From contig VFJO01000268.1 in NCBI GenBank assembly GCA_009886045.1, positions 1 through 36,725 on the forward strand: DNA of 36,725 nt. Direction: 5' to 3'. Position 1 is the stretch's first letter. Each line of letters opens with the position of its first letter. Positions 32,259-36,725 of the stretch are shown in pieces. The notes beneath the pieces were generated by a model, which ran no database searches, was not told the DNA's origin, and saw nothing but the letters and a program-made list of their open reading frames with translations. The DNA is from Verrucomicrobiota bacterium (GTDB lineage Bacteria > Verrucomicrobiota > Verrucomicrobiia > Chthoniobacterales > Terrimicrobiaceae). A program made the position numbers and the translations under genes.

Positions 32259-32620
32259 CGGTCCCAGGTCTTATTTCTGCGATTTCGATGAAATATAAAC
32301 GCGATTCCACGGAGGTATTCAGGCGTCAAAAGCTTGTTTCTCATCAGCCATCCTTCGGAACGACACGGTGTCAACGCAGAGTTCGGATACACGCCCTTTT
32401 GGCCAACCTCCTTCCGTTGTTCTATCTCAAAAGCCACGCCCTTTCGAGCACTTATCCTCTCATAGCATGGCACGCTTTTTCCGAGTTTTTTGGCTTCAGG
32501 ATGCGTTTCGTCGACGATTTTGATCGATTCGTCGATTATTCAAAAAAAGTTTTTGCAATAAATGCTCTAGCATTGAGAAGTTCCTGAGCGTTCCCATCAA
32601 CTGACTTTTTTTTATTACTT
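32259..32620. other. Intergenic region upstream of the secreted-protein operon
   Basis: No convincing gene. It becomes T-rich towards the GTG at 32621 and should hold that operon's promoter. One inverted repeat, TCGACGA (32511-32517) and TCGTCGA (32529-32535), could be an operator or weak hairpin. A 118-codon plus-strand frame here has no protein-like features. Confidence 0.45.
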
Positions 32621-33466
32621 GTGAAATCCATCCGCGTCACAGCCTCTTTTCTTTTTTTCTCGATCGTGGTCACTTCGAGCCTCAATGAGGCTCTGGCTTT
32701 CCCACCTGCGCCCTATTACACGATCTACGGAAATGTCCGCGATGAGTATGGCAATTTAATTCCCGCCAATGGATCAACGGTGGTTTTCTTTTACAACTCC
32801 GCAGAGCACAGTCAGTATTCGATCACCTCTGTCGGAGCCAAAGATTTCAATTACGAAATCCGGATGAAGATGGACATGAATCTCAGCGACACGAGCGTCT
32901 ATGATTCGCTGGCGGTAAATTCTGGGGTCGCCTACACACTGGCCATCGATATCGGAGGCGTTCTTTACTACCCGATTGAGATCTCCACGCCGCCCGCTGT
33001 TGGAAATCCCGCAGACCGTCGTCGGCTGGATCTGACTCTTGGAAAGGACTCCGACAAGGATGGCTTGCCCGATGCTTGGGAAAAATCGCAACTCTTCTAC
33101 GCAGGCCTGAACGTATCGGATCTCTTGCTCATCTCGCCCAGTGGGGATTTTGACAAGGATGGCATTAGCGACCAACAAGAATACATCAGCGGCACATATG
33201 CCACAGATGCCGTAGACTTTTTCTACCTCAGGATGGTGGGTCTCAGTGATCAAGCCGCCTTAGTGGACTTTTACGGAATCACATCGAAGACATACACTAT
33301 CGAATCCAGCACGGATTTGGTTTCTTGGTCACCGGTCAGTTTTTCCATGCAGGTTGGGGGATCAACCATCTCTTCTTATGTTGCCACGCAGGTCGGCGTG
33401 GTGCGGGCTTACATTCCCGTCTCCGCTGCGGCACAGAAAGTCTTCTACCGATTAAAAGTCCGATGA
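32621..33466 (+). CDS. Secreted protein with calcium-loop (thrombospondin type 3-like) motifs
   Basis: 281 residues. A signal peptide (through about residue 26, ending ALA) precedes a beta-rich domain opening YYTIYGNVRDEYGNLIPANGSTV, like carboxypeptidase-regulatory or invasin-type modules. Two Asp-rich loops follow: DSDKDGLPDAWE near residue 145 and DFDKDGISDQQEYISGT near 185, the DxDxDG calcium-binding pattern common in verrucomicrobial surface proteins. The C-terminal part (KTYTIESSTDLVSWSPV...KVFYRLKV) resembles the small beta modules found after such loops. The start is GTG 32621 with no clear ribosome site. Its stop overlaps the next ATG (ATGA), so it is the first gene of a coupled secreted-protein operon. 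Function unknown. Confidence 0.82.
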   Translation: MKSIRVTASFLFFSIVVTSSLNEALAFPPAPYYTIYGNVRDEYGNLIPANGSTVVFFYNSAEHSQYSITSVGAKDFNYEIRMKMDMNLSDTSVYDSLAVNSGVAYTLAIDIGGVLYYPIEISTPPAVGNPADRRRLDLTLGKDSDKDGLPDAWEKSQLFYAGLNVSDLLLISPSGDFDKDGISDQQEYISGTYATDAVDFFYLRMVGLSDQAALVDFYGITSKTYTIESSTDLVSWSPVSFSMQVGGSTISSYVATQVGVVRAYIPVSAAAQKVFYRLKVR

Positions 33467-35109
33467 AACGCCTCGCTCTCTTCCTCTTCTTGTTTCTGGC
33501 CGTGCTGAGCGGCATCCAAGCCCAATGGGTCTCGAAAACTTACACTCTTCCTCCAGGATGGTCGAGCATCTGGCTGTCGGGAGACGCCACCTACTCCACG
33601 GTGGGCAATCTTTTTCCTTCAGCAGTTACCCAAGTCTGGCGTTGGAATCCGAACCCAGACAAAATTCAGTTTATTCAGTCGCCTTCCGACGCGACGACCG
33701 AAAGCGAGGAGTGGACTGTGTGGAAGCGCGATGGCACGGAGTCGAAACTTAGCCGTATCATAGGCAACTCCGCTTATCTTGTCTTCAATAGCGCTTCGAG
33801 CAATCAAACGCTGAGCCTCACGCTTCTTCCCCGGCCCCCTTCGAATAACTGGCTGATTTCTGGGGCGAACTTCATGGGCTTTCCAGCACTCCAAAACTCT
33901 AAGAATTTTTCCCAATACTTCGCCAGCTTTATCAACTCGGGCACGACCGGCCTTCCCGCAAATACGAAGGTCTATAAATACGTTGGCGGAAATCTTTCGA
34001 CCTCTAATCCTTTATCGCTTAATGTCTCGGCCAGTTCTTCGGAGTTAGTCGCTCCAAATACCGCTTACTGGTTCAGCATGCCGGCCGTGAGCGATTTTTC
34101 CGGCCCGCTCTCCTACGAGATGGCGAGCTCGGATGGGCTCGCCTTTGGACGCTCCGTGTCGATGCTCACGCTGGGCATCAAAAACCGCACCACCGCCAGC
34201 CTCACTTGCAATTTTTCGCTGGACGCATCGGCGACTGCGCCGAGCGGTCAGCCAGCTATCACTGGCCCAGTCGCGCTGAATATCCGCAGGATGAATACTG
34301 ATGGCACCTCAACAACCGTGGGTGCAGCGAACCAAACGGTCACCATTCCCGCCAATGGCATGACGAATGTGGATTTCATGGTCGATCGCTCGGGGATGTC
34401 GGCCACCTCGGGCGCTCTTTACGCCTCGGTCCTGCGAATCCGAGACACTTCCGGTTTCACGGATGTCCAGATTCCTGTCACGGCCCAGCCTGCGGATCGT
34501 GCGGGTTTGTGGTTCTGCCAAGTTGAGGTCAATGGCGTCACAAGCACAGTGGATGGCAGCGCGGCGACCGGGCAGTCATTTCCTTTGAATTTCTTGATCC
34601 ACCGGAGCAGCGACACCACCACCCTTCTTCGCCAGGCATTTGTTGGAAAGTTGGCATCCACTGGCAATCCGCTGGGCATTGCGACCAGGGAGGCTCTCGT
34701 CCTCGCCACTGGAGTCTCCGATGTCGAACCCTCGCGCTTCTACTCGCCGATCATGCCTTACAATTCCAGCGTCATCAACGGCACCGGCAGCCTCGCTTCC
34801 ACAGTGACATGGACCATCGTCCACGACGCGAATGATCCCGTGAATCCTTTCATGCACACCTACCATCCAGATCACGATAATCTGAACGCCACATTCACCG
34901 CCTCTGCGTCCGAGACTTACACGGTGACCCGCACCTGCACCTTCACCATCGATAACTCTCAAAGCACCGCTTCCTCACTCGTTGGGAGCTACACCGAGAC
35001 GATCACCGGCCTCTTGAAAAACAGCAGCCAGAGCCCAGCCACACTTTCCGTTTCAGGCAACTTCATTATGAGGCGCCTGTCCGAAATCTCCACACTCACC
35101 ACTCAATAA
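33463..35109 (+). CDS. Large secreted beta-rich protein, unknown family
   Basis: 548 residues from ATG 33463, which overlaps the preceding stop as ATGA; a longer frame (from 33325) inside the previous gene is rejected because the signal peptide MKRLALFLFLFLAVLSGIQA begins here. The mature protein opens QWVSKTYTLPPGWSSIWLSGDATYSTVGNLFP and stays almost entirely beta/loop, rich in Ser, Thr, Asn and Gly, with Trp-containing strands. A central segment (SLTCNFSLDASATAPSG...GALYASVLRIRDTSG) looks Ig-like. No catalytic motif, no sorting tail and no membrane anchor are visible. It lies between the calcium-loop protein and the S74 fibre gene (39 bases upstream of the latter), which suggests a secreted partner or fibre-associated structural protein. 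Confidence 0.82.
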   Translation: MKRLALFLFLFLAVLSGIQAQWVSKTYTLPPGWSSIWLSGDATYSTVGNLFPSAVTQVWRWNPNPDKIQFIQSPSDATTESEEWTVWKRDGTESKLSRIIGNSAYLVFNSASSNQTLSLTLLPRPPSNNWLISGANFMGFPALQNSKNFSQYFASFINSGTTGLPANTKVYKYVGGNLSTSNPLSLNVSASSSELVAPNTAYWFSMPAVSDFSGPLSYEMASSDGLAFGRSVSMLTLGIKNRTTASLTCNFSLDASATAPSGQPAITGPVALNIRRMNTDGTSTTVGAANQTVTIPANGMTNVDFMVDRSGMSATSGALYASVLRIRDTSGFTDVQIPVTAQPADRAGLWFCQVEVNGVTSTVDGSAATGQSFPLNFLIHRSSDTTTLLRQAFVGKLASTGNPLGIATREALVLATGVSDVEPSRFYSPIMPYNSSVINGTGSLASTVTWTIVHDANDPVNPFMHTYHPDHDNLNATFTASASETYTVTRTCTFTIDNSQSTASSLVGSYTETITGLLKNSSQSPATLSVSGNFIMRRLSEISTLTTQ

Positions 35110-35148
35110 CCCATCCGCCATCCATCTCCACAATCCACCGTCAACACT

Positions 35149-36725
35149 ATGAAAAAACTGCTCACCACCCTTCTTTTCGCGACCGGCATCTCGCTCGCAG
35201 TCGCCCAAGATTCTGCCCCGTATTTCCTGAGCTACCAAGGCCGTGTCACGGACGGTGCCGGTCTCGCGATTGGCAACTCAACTCCTGAGAACAGACTGGT
35301 GCGATTCCAAATCTACTCAAGCGCCACCGGCGGCACAGCGATCTATGGCGAGCAACAGACCACCACGATCTCAGGCGGAGAATTCAGCGTTCTCATTGGA
35401 AACGGGCAGGCCGTTAGTGGTGTCAGCGGCCCATCGAATAACACCGCCATCGCCACCATCCTCTCAAATATGAGCAACAACAGTCTGTATCTGGGCGTGA
35501 GTGTGGCCGCATCGGGTGGTAACTTTACAACAGAAATTTCTCCCCGGCAGCAACTTGTCGCGGGAGCCTTTGCCTTCCGCTCAAAGATCGCCGAGACCGT
35601 GACCAGCCAAGGCGTCACGGCCTCCATGCTGGCTACGGGCGCTGTCACAAGCGACAAAATCGTTAATGGCGCTTTAACGAGCGACAAAATCGCTGCGAGC
35701 GCTGTCACGAGCGACAAAATCAATGCGGGCGCTATCACAAGCAACAAAATCGCCGCAGGCGCGGTGACTGTTGATTCTATCAACAATGCCTCGATCACTT
35801 CCGCGAAAATTGCAAGTTCCACCATCAGCTCTTCGAATATCGACGGGAGCAGCGTAGGTCTCTGGTCGGTAACTGGCTCCAACATCTTCCGCAACTCTAA
35901 TGTGGGCATCGGCACTTCCTCTATTGGAGCTCCCCTCACGGTGCAGCCGAGTTCTACGAGCAACAATCCGGATGTTAACGGTATTTATGTCCTTAATCAA
36001 ACAGCAGGTAAAAATTCTGTTATAGCCACTCGAGTCGCTTCGGGTGGAGGCGCACCTATCTATTCCATGGATATCGCTGGCGTTGCCGGATGGTCGATGG
36101 GGATAGATCCCAGTGATGGACAAGCATTTAAAATCGGCGCCGCTTGGGATAACCCTACTGGAACAAATACCCGACTCACTTTAGATCGCAGCGGGAACAT
36201 GCGCTTATTGAGTGGGACAACACTCTATACTTCAAACATTGATTTATTTAGCAACAGTAATTCTCTGACAGGTCGTATGGCGGATAGTGATTGGTGGCAA
36301 ATTTTTGGGGAGGGTAGCAGCGACAATGGGAGCCTGGTCATTAGGAGTGGCGACAATTCAAATGAGCCGATTATTTTCAGGCAAACCGATAGCGAAAGGA
36401 TGCGTATTCACAGCAATGGCTATGTTGGGATTGGAACGAACAGCCCAAATGCTCCTCTTCATATTTCCGGCACAGGATCGAGCGTGTCCTACTGGAGAAA
36501 TGCAACAGGGACCGGTAATGGATGGAGCGACACGTCTTACACAACTTACTCCGACGCATTTAGCCTTATCGTAACGAATGGTATTTTAGCCGATCTTATC
36601 TATCTGCAATCGGATGAAAGAATCAAAGTCATCGAGAATTTCTCCGACGCGGAGAAGGATTTGGAAACCCTCTTGAAGATTCAAATCACGGACTTTCACT
36701 ACAAAGATAGCGTTATGAATGGGAG
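35149..36725 (+). CDS. Secreted fibre-like protein with S74 self-cleaving chaperone domain (cut by window edge)
   Basis: 525 codons are visible; the 3' end lies beyond the window. It starts with a signal peptide (MKKLLTTLLFATGISLAVA), then a domain beginning APYFLSYQGRVTDGAGL, then seven 10-residue repeats of the type GAVTSDKIAA (residues 164-233). A beta-rich shaft follows, with GNVGIGT-like phrases (SNVGIGTSS, GYVGIGTNSPNAPLHISG) as in phage tail-fibre shafts. The visible C-terminus is the start of a peptidase S74 intramolecular chaperone: SDERIK with Ser488 and Lys493. In endosialidase-type fibres this domain drives trimer folding and then cuts itself off before the Ser. A cell-encoded, Sec-exported trimeric fibre is likely. 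Third gene of the operon. Confidence 0.87.
   Translation, partial: MKKLLTTLLFATGISLAVAQDSAPYFLSYQGRVTDGAGLAIGNSTPENRLVRFQIYSSATGGTAIYGEQQTTTISGGEFSVLIGNGQAVSGVSGPSNNTAIATILSNMSNNSLYLGVSVAASGGNFTTEISPRQQLVAGAFAFRSKIAETVTSQGVTASMLATGAVTSDKIVNGALTSDKIAASAVTSDKINAGAITSNKIAAGAVTVDSINNASITSAKIASSTISSSNIDGSSVGLWSVTGSNIFRNSNVGIGTSSIGAPLTVQPSSTSNNPDVNGIYVLNQTAGKNSVIATRVASGGGAPIYSMDIAGVAGWSMGIDPSDGQAFKIGAAWDNPTGTNTRLTLDRSGNMRLLSGTTLYTSNIDLFSNSNSLTGRMADSDWWQIFGEGSSDNGSLVIRSGDNSNEPIIFRQTDSERMRIHSNGYVGIGTNSPNAPLHISGTGSSVSYWRNATGTGNGWSDTSYTTYSDAFSLIVTNGILADLIYLQSDERIKVIENFSDAEKDLETLLKIQITDFHYKDSVMNG
35638..35847 (+). repeat. Seven 30-base in-frame repeats in the fibre gene
   Basis: Units begin at 35638 and recur every 30 bases: G-A-V-T-S-D-K-I-x-x and variants. 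The first four are closely alike (AGCGACAAAATC core), the last three diverged. Hydrophobic residues at positions 3 and 8 of each unit suit a trimeric stalk. Confidence 0.85.

Noticed and set aside
1-36725. CRISPR array or complete insertion sequence
   Set aside because: No regularly spaced repeats with unique spacers, and no transposase-like protein on either strand.

Overview
The window reads as a chromosomal segment of a moderately GC-rich Gram-negative bacterium, most likely a member of the Verrucomicrobiota. That placement is inferred from style of gene content: a C-terminal PEP-CTERM sorting tail, a stand-alone pseudopilin-like protein, secreted proteins with DxDxDG calcium loops, an S74-type fibre gene, and a predicted non-discriminating AspRS. 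No rRNA or other decisive marker is present. There is no CRISPR array, no complete insertion sequence and no prophage block.

Layout. 1-3296 (minus strand): a CPA2 cation/proton antiporter with an RCK domain (cut by the left edge), a small lipoprotein, and rfbA. 3300-5830 (plus): a visibly A+T-rich island with two exported or membrane proteins of unknown function. 5868-9537 (minus): a probable operon running thrC, a MoaD/ThiS-type sulfur carrier, a cytochrome c-PQQ sugar dehydrogenase, and a pseudopilin-like gene whose start overlaps the dehydrogenase stop. 9862-13512 (plus): a WcaF-like acetyltransferase, then hisS and aspS; two AspRS residues suggest it charges both tRNA-Asp and tRNA-Asn. 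tRNA-Val(UAC) follows on the other strand.

13846-18941 is a cell-envelope glycan block: a GT-C membrane glycosyltransferase, a sugar C-methyltransferase-like protein, and a GT2-methyltransferase fusion are tightly coupled on the plus strand. A GDP-mannose 4,6-dehydratase-like gene runs towards them and overlaps by 29 bases. Next come a HAD phosphatase, tRNA-Arg(CCU), a 400-base unexplained spacer with RNA-like inverted repeats, an OB-fold-like membrane protein, and argH with an overlapping tatC. A PhoX-like PEP-CTERM protein is followed by a strong terminator, then a divergent Fur-family regulator/nadA pair, a DEAD-box helicase, a toxin-antitoxin pair and a second HAD phosphatase.

29713-32620 is the most rearranged part. 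An ABC1/UbiB-family kinase gene has its last 42 bases duplicated exactly about 1.2 kb downstream. Between the copies lie a fasciclin-domain gene with its terminator, a large REP-like palindrome and what looks like the 5' part of a group II intron. The right end (32621-36725) is a compact operon of three secreted proteins: a calcium-loop protein, a beta-rich protein of unknown family, and a self-cleaving (S74) fibre cut by the right edge. This operon, with the GT2-methyltransferase operon and the A+T-rich pair, is the best candidate here for undescribed biology.
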